Shown piece after piece: positions 44,501 through 53,652 of a stretch of DNA of 64,000 nucleotides. The translations under genes and the position numbers were made by a program. This DNA is from Oscillospiraceae bacterium (lineage in GTDB: Bacteria > Bacillota > Clostridia > Oscillospirales > Oscillospiraceae). The stretch's first letter is position 1, and each line of letters opens with the position of its first letter. A model generated the notes under the pieces. That model searched no databases, was not told the origin of the DNA, and saw only the letters and a list, made by a program, of their open reading frames with translations. The stretch lies in assembly GCA_015067585.1 (NCBI GenBank), contig SVMC01000004.1:1-64000 (forward strand), given 5' to 3'.

Positions 44501-45973
44501 TCATTCACAGAATTCGGGAAAAGTTTTGAGCTGCGTGAACACAGCATCCTTCTGGCATAGGGTATCTTCGATGCGGCTGAGATACTGCTGGGGGGCCTTC
44601 GGATTGTGCTGGCGCTCCAAGTGGCCGTCGGGCAGCATAATCTTGGTCATACCGCCGCCCCCAAGGGAAATGATGGTGTGGATCTCCTCCATCATATAAA
44701 TATTGTAGAGGCAACCGAAACCCGGCTTCGTCCAGCCTACATTTTCAAAGCTTCCGGACATATATTTCTGCCGGTAAAGATAGTAGGGCACATAGCCTGC
44801 TGCCCGAAGGGCAGCTTCCGCATCCTGTAGCATTTGGGCAACATCCCCGGCGGTGGGAAGGTCGCACCGCTCCTGAAACAGGGCCGCACCCTTCTTCAGC
44901 GCCAGTGTATGCACCGTAATGTTTTCAGGTTCCAGTGATAGGATCTTTCTCAGGGTATCGGCAAAGGTTTCAGTGGTATCCGCAGGCAGACCCGCGATCA
45001 GGTCCATATTGGTGGCATGGAAGCCCACATTCTTTGCCTGCTCATAGGCACGCAGGGTATCCGTGGCGCTGTGGCGGCGTCCGATGGCACGGAGCGCCTC
45101 ATCGTTCATGGTCTGGGGGTTGATGCTGATGCGGTCGCAGCCGTTCTCCCGCAGAACACGAAGTTTTTCTTCGTCCAGAGTGTCGGGTCTGCCGCCCTCT
45201 ACGGTATATTCCAAAAGCTCGGATAGGTCAAAGCTTTCCCGGATGGTCTTCATCAGCCTATCAAGCTGGGACGCGCTCAATGTAGTGGGGGTGCCGCCGC
45301 CGATGTAAAGGGTTCGGACGATGCAGCCGGTCTCCTTTATTCGCATTCCAACATGGCGAACCTCCCGCAGGAGGCACTCCAGATATTCCTCCAAAAGTCC
45401 GGCGCAGCGCTCGATGGACTGGCTGACAAAGCTGCAGTAGCTGCAGCGGGTGGGGCAAAACGGGATGCCCACATACACGGAAACATCCCTCGGCCGCAAA
45501 TGAGCCATGGAGCGCACCGTGGCATCCGATGAATCCACACATAGTGCCCGCCGTCCCGTCGTGACAAAATAGGTGTCCCGCAGCATTCGGTCGGCGGAAG
45601 CCCTGGTACCACCTGCCAAAAGATGACGGGTGGTCAGCTTGGTGGGGCGTACGCCGGACAAAGCACCCCATGGAGGTGCCTCGGGCAAAAGCTGCAAAGC
45701 CGCTAAATAATAGCTCCTTGCCAATGCCTGACGGCGCAGAGGCACCGTCTCCTTTTGCGCTAAAAGGCGGCAGGCCGCCCGGGCGGTCTTTCCCCGCCAA
45801 GTGATCTTAGCCGTGGCGGTGAGCCATTTACTGCCCCGATGCAGGGCAGAAACCGCCCCATCACCGGAAAAGTGCGCAGCTTCGGCCTGCTCCATTTCCT
45901 CCTCAGGAAACAAAGCAAGCTGCAGCTGCTCTATGGAATAGCGGTCATCGTGACCGCTGAGAAATAGCTTCAT
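44501..45973 (-). CDS. hemZ: HemZ, oxygen-independent coproporphyrinogen-III dehydrogenase family
   Basis: A 490-residue radical-SAM enzyme. The cluster motif CPTRCSYC is near residue 172-179 after VYVGIPF; LYIGGGTPTTL and EYTVEGGRPDTLD follow. It has an extra N-terminal domain of ~165 residues (ALSGVRPTKLTTRHL segment) typical of HemZ and not of HemN. HemN-type enzymes oxidise coproporphyrinogen III; the role of HemZ in species that lack a full haem pathway is uncertain. It overlaps the MBL gene by 4 bases. Confidence 0.93.
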   Translation of the reverse strand: MKLFLSGHDDRYSIEQLQLALFPEEEMEQAEAAHFSGDGAVSALHRGSKWLTATAKITWRGKTARAACRLLAQKETVPLRRQALARSYYLAALQLLPEAPPWGALSGVRPTKLTTRHLLAGGTRASADRMLRDTYFVTTGRRALCVDSSDATVRSMAHLRPRDVSVYVGIPFCPTRCSYCSFVSQSIERCAGLLEEYLECLLREVRHVGMRIKETGCIVRTLYIGGGTPTTLSASQLDRLMKTIRESFDLSELLEYTVEGGRPDTLDEEKLRVLRENGCDRISINPQTMNDEALRAIGRRHSATDTLRAYEQAKNVGFHATNMDLIAGLPADTTETFADTLRKILSLEPENITVHTLALKKGAALFQERCDLPTAGDVAQMLQDAEAALRAAGYVPYYLYRQKYMSGSFENVGWTKPGFGCLYNIYMMEEIHTIISLGGGGMTKIMLPDGHLERQHNPKAPQQYLSRIEDTLCQKDAVFTQLKTFPEFCE

Positions 45974-46566
45974 TGTGATATCGCTCCACGCATATAGGGA
46001 TTGTGCTTCCGTTCCCGCTCCAATGTGGTAGCTTCCCCATGGCCGGGATAGACGGAATAATCCCCATCTAATTCATACAGCTTCCGCAGCGACCGGTACA
46101 TCTCCCGGAAATCGCCGCCGGGCAGATCTACTCTGCCGCAGGTATCCCGGAACAGGGTGTCGCCGCTGAAGATCCAATCGCCTATCAAAAGGCAACATGA
46201 GCCGGGTGTATGACCCGGGGTGTGCAAAACCTTTACAGCAATGGGGCCAAAGGTCAGGGTTTCTCCATTGGAAAGGAAATCCGTGCAGGGAATGGGGCCA
46301 AGGGTATATCTGGGGGGCAGCTTGGTGTCTTCCTCCGCAACATATACCTGGCAATCATAGGCCTGTGCCAGCTCTTTCACCGCACCCACATGGTCAAAAT
46401 GTCCGTGGGTCAGCACCACCGCCAGAGGAACCACACCAAGTTCCTTCAGGCGGTCAAGAATGCGGTCGGCATAGTAGCCGGGATCGATCACAATGCCGTC
46501 CTTCCCTTCCCAGACAATATAACAGTTGGTCTGATACAGGCCCAACTCCATCACTTCCATTTGCAT
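45970..46566 (-). CDS. Metallo-beta-lactamase-fold hydrolase (glyoxalase-II-like)
   Basis: A 198-residue protein with the metal-binding THGHFDHVG motif (~54-62), TPGHTPGSCCLL (~115-126), FSGDTLFRD (~133-141) and PGHGEATTLE near the end. Length and motifs match the small YcbL/GloB2-like hydrolases, which cleave thioesters such as S-lactoylglutathione; in species without glutathione the substrate is unknown. ATG 46566 follows AGGAG. Confidence 0.9.
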   Translation of the reverse strand: MQMEVMELGLYQTNCYIVWEGKDGIVIDPGYYADRILDRLKELGVVPLAVVLTHGHFDHVGAVKELAQAYDCQVYVAEEDTKLPPRYTLGPIPCTDFLSNGETLTFGPIAVKVLHTPGHTPGSCCLLIGDWIFSGDTLFRDTCGRVDLPGGDFREMYRSLRKLYELDGDYSVYPGHGEATTLERERKHNPYMRGAISQ

Positions 46567-46579
46567 GGCGTAACTCCTG

Positions 46580-47041
46580 TTATCTTCTCGACTCCATCAG
46601 CTCATTCGAATCCAGAATGAGGGTGACGGGGCCATCGTTGATGGATTCCACCAGCATTTCGGCACCGAATTCGCCGTGCTGGGGCGGGAATCCCAGTTCT
46701 TCGCAGTCCGCAAGGAACTGTTCATACAAAGGAATGGCAATGCTGGGGGGTGCAGCACCCACAAAACTGGGGCGACGGCCCTTGCGGCAATCTCCGTAAA
46801 GCGTAAACTGGCTTACCACCAGCACACTGCCGCCAACATCGGCAAGGCCGAGGTTCATCTTGCCGTTTTCATCCTCAAAGACACGAAGCCCGAGGATCTT
46901 TTCTGCCAGTTTCCTGCCGTGCGCGGGGGTATCCTCGGGGCCAACGCCCAGAAGGATCAGAAACCCCCGGTCAATGCTGCCATTCACGGCACCGTCAATG
47001 CGAACGCTTGCGCTGGAAACTCTGGTAACAACTGCTTTCAT
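46580..47041 (-). CDS. dtd: D-aminoacyl-tRNA deacylase
   Basis: A 153-residue protein of standard size: MKAVVTRVSSASVRIDG, LLGVGPEDT, the active-site segment SQFTLYGDCRKGRRPSF and the Gly-cisPro motif NDGPVTLILDS. It hydrolyses D-amino acids wrongly attached to tRNA. It follows the rel gene in the common rel-dtd order. Confidence 0.97.
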   Translation of the reverse strand: MKAVVTRVSSASVRIDGAVNGSIDRGFLILLGVGPEDTPAHGRKLAEKILGLRVFEDENGKMNLGLADVGGSVLVVSQFTLYGDCRKGRRPSFVGAAPPSIAIPLYEQFLADCEELGFPPQHGEFGAEMLVESINDGPVTLILDSNELMESRR

Positions 47042-47104
47042 GGTGCAGCCTCCTGATAGTCATAATATGTGTATTTCATTGCCGCCATGCGGGATGGCGC
47101 AAAC

Positions 47105-49303
47105 TCACTGCTGTCCTCTCTGCACATCCAGCACGCCGGAAATACAGCGGACACGGTACAGCACCGATTCCAGACCCTTGACATTATTGACCTCAAAGGT
47201 CACGGTAAACAGCACCTTACCATCGGGCAGATTCTTGCCCACGATCTCAGAAACATGCACCTTGGAGGTAGACAATACGGTAGCAAGATCCAGAAGCATA
47301 TTGGTACGGTCCAGTGTGCGAACCTCCAGGGAGGTGGAAAACAGCTTCTCACTGTCGCCGGACCATTCCACATTCACCCAACGGCCCGCGTTCTGCGGAT
47401 CTGCCATGGAGCGAACATTGACACAATCCCGACGGTGGATGGAAACGCCGTTGCCCTTGGTAATAAAGCCCACGATATCGTCTCCGGGCACCGGGGTGCA
47501 GCAGCGTGAAAACTTGATCATGCAGGAATCCACACCATCGACAATGATGCCGGAATCCTTGTGGCGGTCCTTGGGCGCTCCGCTGCTGTCCCGTGCGGCC
47601 TCCTTGGCAGCTTCCCGTGCCGCAGTTTCTTTTGCGGTGCGGTTGGCATGGACCAGGTCGTCACGGATTCGGTTCACAGCCTTGATGGAAGACAATCCAC
47701 CGTAGCCAATGGCTGCAAACAGATCATCCAGACAATCGAAGCTATTGCGTTTGAGAAGCAGCGCAATCAGTTCCTCATCCTGCCACAACACACTGGGCTG
47801 GATACTCATATGGCGAAGCTCACCTTCAAAGCTGGCCTTACCATGCATGATATTTTCGTCTCTTCGCTCTTTCTTGAACCACTGCTTGATCTTGATGCGG
47901 GCCTGATTGGACTTACAGACCTTCAGCCAATCCCGGCTGGGGCCGCGGGCGCTCTTGGAGGTGATGACCTCGCAGATGTCGCCGTTTTTCAGGCGCTGGT
48001 CATAGGGAGCGATGCGGTTGTTGATCTTGGCACCCACCATGGTATTGCCGATGGCAGAATGGATGGCATAGGCAAAGTCAATGGGGGTAGAGCCTGAAGG
48101 CAGAGAGATGACCTTTCCCTTTGGGGTAAAGACGAACACCTCATCATCAAACATATCCACCTTCAGGGAGTGGATATAGTCCTCTGCGTCCACCTCCTGC
48201 TGGTTCTCCAACAGGCGGCGCACCCATTCAAATTCTTTCTCATCCCCACGACCTGCAATGCCCTCTTTGTACTTCCAGTGAGCAGCAATGCCGTATTCCG
48301 CCGTCTCATGCATTTCCCATGTACGGATCTGCACCTCAAAGGGAATGCCCTGCCGACCGATAACGGTGGTGTGGAGGGACTGATACATATTGGGCTTGGG
48401 GGTGGAAATGTAGTCCTTAAATCTGCCGGGCACGATGTTGTAAAGATCGTGAATATGGCCAAGCACATTATAACAATCGGGGATGGTGTCCACGATGATG
48501 CGGAAGGCATAGAGGTCATACAGCTCGTCGATGGACTTATTCTGACTCTTCATCTTGCGATAGATGGAGTAAACATGCTTGACACGGCCGCTGATGGAGC
48601 CGTGGATCCCCGCCTCAGCGAGGCGCTCGGAAATATTATCCTGAATGGCCTGCACAAATTCCTCAGATTCGGAATGATGGGCATCCAGATAACCCATCAG
48701 TTCCTTATAGCCATTGGGATCCAGGTACATTAAACTGGTATCTTCCATTTCCCACTTGATCCGCTGCATACCAAGACGGTGGGCCAGGGGGGCATAGATG
48801 TCCATGGTCTCCATGGATTTGGAGATCTGCTTGGCAGGGGTCTGGTACTGCATGGTGCGGGTATTGTGCAGACGGTCCGCGATTTTGATGAGAATGACGC
48901 GGATGTCCTTACTCATAGCCATAAACATCTTGCGGAGGTTTTCCATCTGCTGCTCTTCCAGAGAGGAATACTCCACACGGGTCAGCTTGGTAACACCCTC
49001 CACAAGATCCGCCACCGTGGGGCCAAAGAGGCGGGAAATATCGTCATGATTGGTATCGGTGTCCTCAATGCAGTCGTGCAGCAGGGCGCCCAAAATCGAA
49101 TCCGTGTCCAGACCGCTTTCTACCACGATCTGTGCCACCGCCAGAGGATGAATGATATAGGGAGAGCCATCCTTACGCTTCTGGTTGCTATGCTTCTTAT
49201 CGGCATATTCCACCGCGCGGTTGATGCGCTCCATGTCCACATTTGGAGTATACTTTGCTATGGCCTCCAGCAAAGAATCATAATGCTCCTGAAAGGTCTC
49301 CAT
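47105..49303 (-). CDS. relA: Bifunctional (p)ppGpp synthetase/hydrolase Rel
   Basis: A 732-residue RSH protein. The hydrolase domain has the HD motif LLHDCIEDTDT (~73-83) and IKIADRLHNTRTM (~140). The synthetase has YRKMKSQNKSIDELYDLYAFRI (~235) and YQSLHTTVIG. A TGS domain follows (VFVFTPKGKVISLPSGSTPIDFA, given here as positions ~388-410) and a C-terminal ACT domain (VRTLDRTNMLLDLATVL). It makes and breaks the starvation alarmone. ATG 49303 follows AAAGGAGA, 3 bases after recJ. Confidence 0.97.
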   Translation of the reverse strand: METFQEHYDSLLEAIAKYTPNVDMERINRAVEYADKKHSNQKRKDGSPYIIHPLAVAQIVVESGLDTDSILGALLHDCIEDTDTNHDDISRLFGPTVADLVEGVTKLTRVEYSSLEEQQMENLRKMFMAMSKDIRVILIKIADRLHNTRTMQYQTPAKQISKSMETMDIYAPLAHRLGMQRIKWEMEDTSLMYLDPNGYKELMGYLDAHHSESEEFVQAIQDNISERLAEAGIHGSISGRVKHVYSIYRKMKSQNKSIDELYDLYAFRIIVDTIPDCYNVLGHIHDLYNIVPGRFKDYISTPKPNMYQSLHTTVIGRQGIPFEVQIRTWEMHETAEYGIAAHWKYKEGIAGRGDEKEFEWVRRLLENQQEVDAEDYIHSLKVDMFDDEVFVFTPKGKVISLPSGSTPIDFAYAIHSAIGNTMVGAKINNRIAPYDQRLKNGDICEVITSKSARGPSRDWLKVCKSNQARIKIKQWFKKERRDENIMHGKASFEGELRHMSIQPSVLWQDEELIALLLKRNSFDCLDDLFAAIGYGGLSSIKAVNRIRDDLVHANRTAKETAAREAAKEAARDSSGAPKDRHKDSGIIVDGVDSCMIKFSRCCTPVPGDDIVGFITKGNGVSIHRRDCVNVRSMADPQNAGRWVNVEWSGDSEKLFSTSLEVRTLDRTNMLLDLATVLSTSKVHVSEIVGKNLPDGKVLFTVTFEVNNVKGLESVLYRVRCISGVLDVQRGQQ

Positions 49304-49306
49304 ACC

Positions 49307-51373
49307 TTATCTCCTTTCCATGCATTCAGTGAGATAACGGATGACACTGCTTTGATTCAGGTCTACTTTGCTGCCATCCGAGGTAATGCGGATATGTAAA
49401 TATTTGGGATGGAGCTGCAGCTCAATCAGCCCCATTTCATGAAATGCGTCCAGGCATACCCGGGTGCGCATCAAAGAGCACACGGTTCCGGCTGCGTGGG
49501 CAATTTTCCTGCAGAGGCATTCGGCATTTTCCACCACTACGCCGGCATTATGATGGGAGATGAGATACCGCCACACCAGCGCAAATTCGCTGCGGTTGGG
49601 AAGCAGCATCCGTGCCTCCTCCGCAGAAAGGGCGCGGCGCTCTTTGCAGCGGCCATAGACCGCAGCCTCCGCCTGATTGTTCTCCCGCTCATTGCGGCAC
49701 TGCCGCAGATCCACCAGATTGAGCTGCACGGAGCTCATTCCCCGGAATTCATTCACCTGTGGGGTAAAGGCAACATCGATAAAATCACCCTGTGCCACTG
49801 CGGCCTGTCGGGCCGTAGTAGAGAAGAAAATAGCTGCGATGCTCATACCCTGATCCGTGCGGAGACGAAGCCGAAGGTGCTTGCCGCCGCCTACCTCGCT
49901 GAGCTGCTCCACATACAGATGCTCCATGCAGAACACCGGGCGGGGGCAGCCACAGCCACAAGGCTCCAGCTGTGCCAGAGCCGCCACATTTTCCAGTGTC
50001 AGAAGCTGGGGTGAAATGCTGCAATCGATTTCCAGTGCCGCCTTCGCCTCGCCGGACTCCATGAATTCCCGGGCAAGCCGAGACATCTCATCCCGAAAAG
50101 CAGCAATTCTGTCCCTGCGAATGGTAAAGCCCGCCGCCAGTTCATGCCCACCGTAGCTCTCTAAAAGGCCAGCAAGGGCAGTAAGTCCGGAAAACAAATT
50201 AAACCCGCCATAGGAGCGTGAGGAAGCTTTTCCCTTCTCTCCATCAAGGCAGATGAGGAAAGCAGGGCAGGAGTATTCCTCTGCCATACGGGAAGCTACA
50301 ATACCCACCACACCCTGATGCCAGTCCTCTCCTGCCAGCACAATAGCGCCGGGATCCTCCACAGCACCAAGCCGTGAGACGGCATCACGATAAATATCTG
50401 CTTCTATGGCCTGCCGCTGCCGGTTCAGCCGGCAAAGCGCGGCAGCCTTCCTTGCGGCACAGCCGGGATCCTCTGTCATGAACAACTCAACAGCCACTTC
50501 CACCTGTCCCATGCGCCCGGCTGCGTTGATGCGCGGAGCCAATACATAGCCCACTGTACCCGCAGTAACATTCCCCGGTTCGCAGCCGCATTCCTTCAAA
50601 AGGGACAGAATACCCACCCGTCTGGGATGGGACAGCGCTTCCAGCCCCCGGGCCACGAAGGTGCGGTTTTCTCCGCGAAGATTCATTACATCGGCGATCA
50701 CGCCAAGGCATACCAAATCGCAGTACTCCTCCAGCACCGCCTCCTGATCGCCCTCCAGTGCTGCTGCCAGCTTAAAGGCAACACCCACTCCGCAAAGATC
50801 CGTATGGGGATAGGTGCGGTCCTGACGATGGGGATTGATCACCGCACAGGCTTCCGGCAATTCCTGCTTGCACTCATGATGGTCGGTAATGATCAGATCA
50901 ATGCCCAGTTCACGGCAAAGCTCCGCCTCAGCAGAGGCAGTGATACCGCAGTCCACCGTAATAATCAGATTCACCCGTTCTTTGTGAAGCTGCCGCACTG
51001 CTGTCTCATTGAGGCCGTAGCCCTCTTCCAAACGGCCGGGGATATAGCTGACACAGCGGGCGCCCCGGCGGCGCAGATAATCCACAAGAAGACATGTGGC
51101 AGTAATGCCATCTACATCATAGTCGCCATAGACAGCAATTTTTTCGCCCCGTTGAAGGGCCTTTTTGACACGCGCTACCGCACGGTCCATTTCGCGAAGG
51201 GCAAAGGGGTCACACAATGGCAGATCGCACCGCAAAAAATCTCTGGCCGCTGACTCTGTATGGTAGCCGCGGCTGGACAGCACCCGGGCCGTAAGTGGAG
51301 AAAAACCGGCCCTGCAAAGGTCCTTTACCGCTTCGGATTGATAGCATGATACATTCCATGTTCCGTACTTCAT
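49307..51373 (-). CDS. recJ: Single-stranded-DNA-specific exonuclease RecJ
   Basis: A 688-residue 5'-3' exonuclease. The DHH part has VYGDYDVDGITA (~78-89), VDCGITA, ITDHHECK (~160-167), and NPHRQDRTYP. The DHHA1 part has YGGHELAAGFTI (~398). The C-terminal OB-fold and a ~140-residue extra domain follow. It acts in recombination and mismatch repair. It heads a minus-strand run that appears to reach through rel and dtd. Confidence 0.96.
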   Translation of the reverse strand: MKYGTWNVSCYQSEAVKDLCRAGFSPLTARVLSSRGYHTESAARDFLRCDLPLCDPFALREMDRAVARVKKALQRGEKIAVYGDYDVDGITATCLLVDYLRRRGARCVSYIPGRLEEGYGLNETAVRQLHKERVNLIITVDCGITASAEAELCRELGIDLIITDHHECKQELPEACAVINPHRQDRTYPHTDLCGVGVAFKLAAALEGDQEAVLEEYCDLVCLGVIADVMNLRGENRTFVARGLEALSHPRRVGILSLLKECGCEPGNVTAGTVGYVLAPRINAAGRMGQVEVAVELFMTEDPGCAARKAAALCRLNRQRQAIEADIYRDAVSRLGAVEDPGAIVLAGEDWHQGVVGIVASRMAEEYSCPAFLICLDGEKGKASSRSYGGFNLFSGLTALAGLLESYGGHELAAGFTIRRDRIAAFRDEMSRLAREFMESGEAKAALEIDCSISPQLLTLENVAALAQLEPCGCGCPRPVFCMEHLYVEQLSEVGGGKHLRLRLRTDQGMSIAAIFFSTTARQAAVAQGDFIDVAFTPQVNEFRGMSSVQLNLVDLRQCRNERENNQAEAAVYGRCKERRALSAEEARMLLPNRSEFALVWRYLISHHNAGVVVENAECLCRKIAHAAGTVCSLMRTRVCLDAFHEMGLIELQLHPKYLHIRITSDGSKVDLNQSSVIRYLTECMERR

Positions 51374-51407
51374 TCCAAATCCTCATCCGAACATTTATTT
51401 TTCTGAT

Positions 51408-51436
51408 ATTATATCAATTTTCGCAGCATTTCTCAA
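51408..51436 (-). promoter_or_regulatory. Promoter for recJ-rel
   Basis: Minus strand: TTGAGA (51436-51431), 17-base spacer, perfect TATAAT (51413-51408), 35 bases before recJ. Confidence 0.85.
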
Positions 51437-51468
51437 GACGGAAGGACATTTTTTTATGCTCATCCAAG

Positions 51469-51501
51469 CAAAAAACGCCTCCGGAAGCCATCCGGAGGCG
51501 T
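51469..51501 (-). terminator. Terminator of the small membrane protein gene
   Basis: An 11-bp stem (51475-51485 with 51491-51501), followed on the minus strand by T5. Confidence 0.9.
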
Positions 51502-51530
51502 AAGATATCACTTGTGACGCAAAGGAAAAC

Positions 51531-51887
51531 TCATTTTGACTCATGCAGCAGCAGCAAAGACAGCGCCATGGAGGCGGCAGAAGCTGCCAACAAGGCGGTA
51601 CGGCGGTAAAAACCACTGCGGATCCGTTCGGCACGGACACTTGCCTTGCGCTCTTCCTGGGTGACAGGCTCTGCCAGGAGGGCAAGGATCTGTTCAATCA
51701 GCGCATCATCGCCGGTGAGAACATAGCTTGCCTGCTGAATATCCTTGTCATATTCATAGGAATACTCAAAGCTATCAAAGTCTTCATCTTTTCCGGCTTT
51801 TTCGATCCGCTCGCGAAGTACACAGGCGGAAATGGGATCGGTATCCACAAAAATCGTTTTTGTGGTCAAAACTGTCATGGAATTCAT
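51531..51887 (-). CDS. Small tail-anchored protein of unknown function
   Basis: A 118-residue protein. The first ~85 residues are soluble and acidic (SFEYSYEYDKDIQQ), then a basic patch (RAERIRSGFYRR) and one C-terminal membrane helix (~96-114, LLAASAASMALSLLLL). It is therefore probably tail-anchored with its N-terminus in the cytoplasm. I do not recognise the family. A ribosome site is only modest (AAGGAGTG). It is followed by a good terminator, so it is a real transcribed unit, 39 bases after vanZ. Confidence 0.7.
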   Translation of the reverse strand: MNSMTVLTTKTIFVDTDPISACVLRERIEKAGKDEDFDSFEYSYEYDKDIQQASYVLTGDDALIEQILALLAEPVTQEERKASVRAERIRSGFYRRTALLAASAASMALSLLLLHESK

Positions 51888-51926
51888 ATGTTACACTCCT
51901 TATATCGTATGTTTCGTATGTTATTT

Positions 51927-52343
51927 TTAAGGGTGTCCGGCCATTCTGCTCCGGATTCGGCGGATTACCCACAAAAACACTGCTGATGCCAGTATTCCTG
52001 AGAAGTCTACCCAGATATCGCTCACCTGACTGCTGCGTCCTGCCACAAACAACTGGATGGTTTCATCACACAGCGCACACAGCAATCCCGTCAGAAGCAG
52101 GCGCTCTGCCGGACCCCGCAGGCTTTTTCCAAGCAGGATACCCAGAATCGCAAACTCCGCAAAATGTGCCAGCTTTCTTAAAAGGTACTCCGTGAGAAAG
52201 GGGAAGATCTGCACCAGAAAATACAACAGGCCACTGCTTTCCGCCTGACTAACCGGTGCCGGCATCGCCGATTGAGAAAAGATCAGCACCAGCCAAAGAA
52301 AACAGGCAAGACGCCAGAGCCATACCGGGCGGACTTTTTTCAC
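51927..52343 (-). CDS. VanZ-family membrane protein
   Basis: A 138-residue protein with four membrane helices and the VanZ pattern: FSQSAMPAP near the start, KLAHFAEFAILGILLG (~58-73), ALCDETIQLFVAGRSSQVSDIWVD (split around ~88-111). VanZ-like proteins are linked to teicoplanin resistance in the vanA cluster, but chromosomal copies in Bacillota mostly have no known function. No van genes are near, so resistance should not be inferred. Confidence 0.9.
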   Translation of the reverse strand: MKKVRPVWLWRLACFLWLVLIFSQSAMPAPVSQAESSGLLYFLVQIFPFLTEYLLRKLAHFAEFAILGILLGKSLRGPAERLLLTGLLCALCDETIQLFVAGRSSQVSDIWVDFSGILASAVFLWVIRRIRSRMAGHP

Positions 52344-52574
52344 ACAGCGTCCCTCCTTCTGTCGATATATCTTAACTTTTTTACTTTACCACGAAACGCA
52401 ATAAATTTCCACCGTTTTTTCCAGATTGGGAAAGAAATCCATGCCGCTGCCGTTTATCAACTGTAATATATCCATTTAAAGCGGTATATTCGGGTGTTTT
52501 CGCAAAGAATTCCTGCTTTCCTATACTTTTTCGATGTAAATCAACACAGTACCCATCTTTTCCCGTTCCTTTCC
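52344..52574. other. Intergenic region upstream of the hydrogenase operon, no gene seen
   Basis: AT-rich spacer between the divergent vanZ and hydrogenase operons. I see no coding sequence or RNA gene in it. The functional-looking parts (a palindrome and promoter) lie just downstream, at 52575-52656. Confidence 0.6.
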
Positions 52575-52594
52575 TGATGCAAATTTATGCATCA
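52575..52594. promoter_or_regulatory. Operator-like palindrome upstream of the hydrogenase promoter
   Basis: Perfect 7-base arms TGATGCA and TGCATCA separated by AATTTA. The centre lies ~43 bases upstream of the -35 box, a position more usual for an activator than a repressor. No regulator is assigned; it does not match the Rex consensus I know. Confidence 0.5.
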
Positions 52595-52627
52595 CCAAAA
52601 GAAAAACAGCTTTTTTCTGAAAAAAAC

Positions 52628-52656
52628 ATTGATTTTACGGGCTATTTGGAGTATGA
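52628..52656 (+). promoter_or_regulatory. Promoter for the hydrogenase operon
   Basis: TTGATT (52628-52633), 17-base spacer, TATGAT (52651-52656). The leader before the first gene would be about 120 bases. Confidence 0.72.
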
Positions 52657-52785
52657 TAATATCGGTATGGCTTATTCGATAAAAAGCGTTCGATTTAATC
52701 ATTTCTGGGCCCTCTTTTCGTCAACTGGAGCCCGCGCAGAACCATACCACCCGATTCGTGTGAAAAACTTTTTACAGGAGGAATG

Positions 52786-53286
52786 ATGAAAAGTATGGCT
52801 TGCAAACATGAAACGGTTCCCTTCCGTGGGACAAAGGAGCAGGAAGCTGCCCTGATGGCTGTCATCAATGAGTACAAGGACACTCCCGGTGCTCTGATGC
52901 CCATCATGCAGAAAGCACAGGACATCTATGGTTATCTCCCCATTGAGGTTCAGACCATGATCTCCGATGAGACCGGTATCCCCATGGAGAAGATCTATGG
53001 CGTTGCCACCTTCTACGCTCAGTTCTCTCTGGAGCCCAAGGGCAAGTACCGCATCTCCGTGTGCCTCGGTACCGCCTGCTATGTCAAGGGCGCTCAGGAA
53101 ATCTACGACAAGCTCAAGGAGCTTCTGGGTGTCGGCGATGGCGGCTGCACCCCCGACGGCAAATTCTCTCTGGATGCCTGCCGCTGCATCGGTGCCTGCG
53201 GTCTGGCTCCCGTTATGATGATCAATGACGATGTCTATGGTCGTCTCACCCCGGATATGCTTCCGGACATTCTGGCTAAGTATTAA
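52786..53286 (+). CDS. NuoE-like [2Fe-2S] subunit of the [FeFe]-hydrogenase (HydC/HndA)
   Basis: A ~166-residue thioredoxin-like ferredoxin. N-terminal helices (ALMPIMQKAQDIYGYLP, KIYGVATFYAQF) are typical of NuoE; the four cluster cysteines lie in CLGTACYVKGA and CRCIGACGLAPV. It passes electrons between the NuoF-like flavin subunit and the hydrogenase. Three in-frame ATGs compete (52783, 52786, 52795); AGGAGG ends at 52781, so 52786 has the best spacing of the close pair, but the true start could differ by a few codons. The partner subunits come only after six inserted genes. Confidence 0.93.
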   Translation: MKSMACKHETVPFRGTKEQEAALMAVINEYKDTPGALMPIMQKAQDIYGYLPIEVQTMISDETGIPMEKIYGVATFYAQFSLEPKGKYRISVCLGTACYVKGAQEIYDKLKELLGVGDGGCTPDGKFSLDACRCIGACGLAPVMMINDDVYGRLTPDMLPDILAKY

Positions 53287-53300
53287 TTTGGTGACATTTT

Positions 53301-53648
53301 ATGAAGTTTGAACAGATCAGACAGATTCTCAACGCACAGGCTGTGTGCTGCGAGGAGCATCTGGATGCCGAAGCCAGTGCCGCTGCCTATGCCAGTGACA
53401 TGATGAGCGATGTTCTGGCTTTCGTTACCGATGAGACCGTTCTGTTGACCGGTCTTGTCAACGAACAGGTTATCCGTACTGCTGCCATGCTGGATATGCG
53501 CTGCATCATTCTGGTCCGCGGCAAGCAGCCTACCCCCGGTATGGTTCAGCTTGCAAAGCAGAATGAGATCGCGATCATGGCTACAGGATTCAACCTCTAT
53601 GAATCCTGCGGTATGCTTTACAGCAACGGTCTGAAGGAAGGTTGTTGA
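53301..53648 (+). CDS. DRTGG-domain protein 1
   Basis: A 115-residue protein that looks like a lone DRTGG domain: TDETVLLTGLVNEQVIRTAAMLD, then RCIILVRGKQPTPGMVQLAKQN, then ATGFNLYESCGMLYSNGL. DRTGG domains occur beside CBS domains, HPr-kinase-like proteins and phosphotransacetylases and may bind a ligand; the function of the short form is unknown. Its relative at 55398 shows the same order (a Thr/Asn loop, DMxCIxL, a final YExC segment). Lone DRTGG genes commonly accompany [FeFe]-hydrogenase genes in Clostridia. Confidence 0.82.
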   Translation: MKFEQIRQILNAQAVCCEEHLDAEASAAAYASDMMSDVLAFVTDETVLLTGLVNEQVIRTAAMLDMRCIILVRGKQPTPGMVQLAKQNEIAIMATGFNLYESCGMLYSNGLKEGC

Positions 53649-53652
53649 AGCA

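Noticed and set aside
51927..52343. VanZ-like gene as glycopeptide resistance marker
   Set aside because: No vanA/H/X/R/S genes nearby; isolated VanZ homologs are common in sensitive Bacillota.
52577..52786. Small plus-strand open frame before the hydrogenase operon
   Set aside because: It contains the palindrome and promoter, has no ribosome site and a random-looking product.
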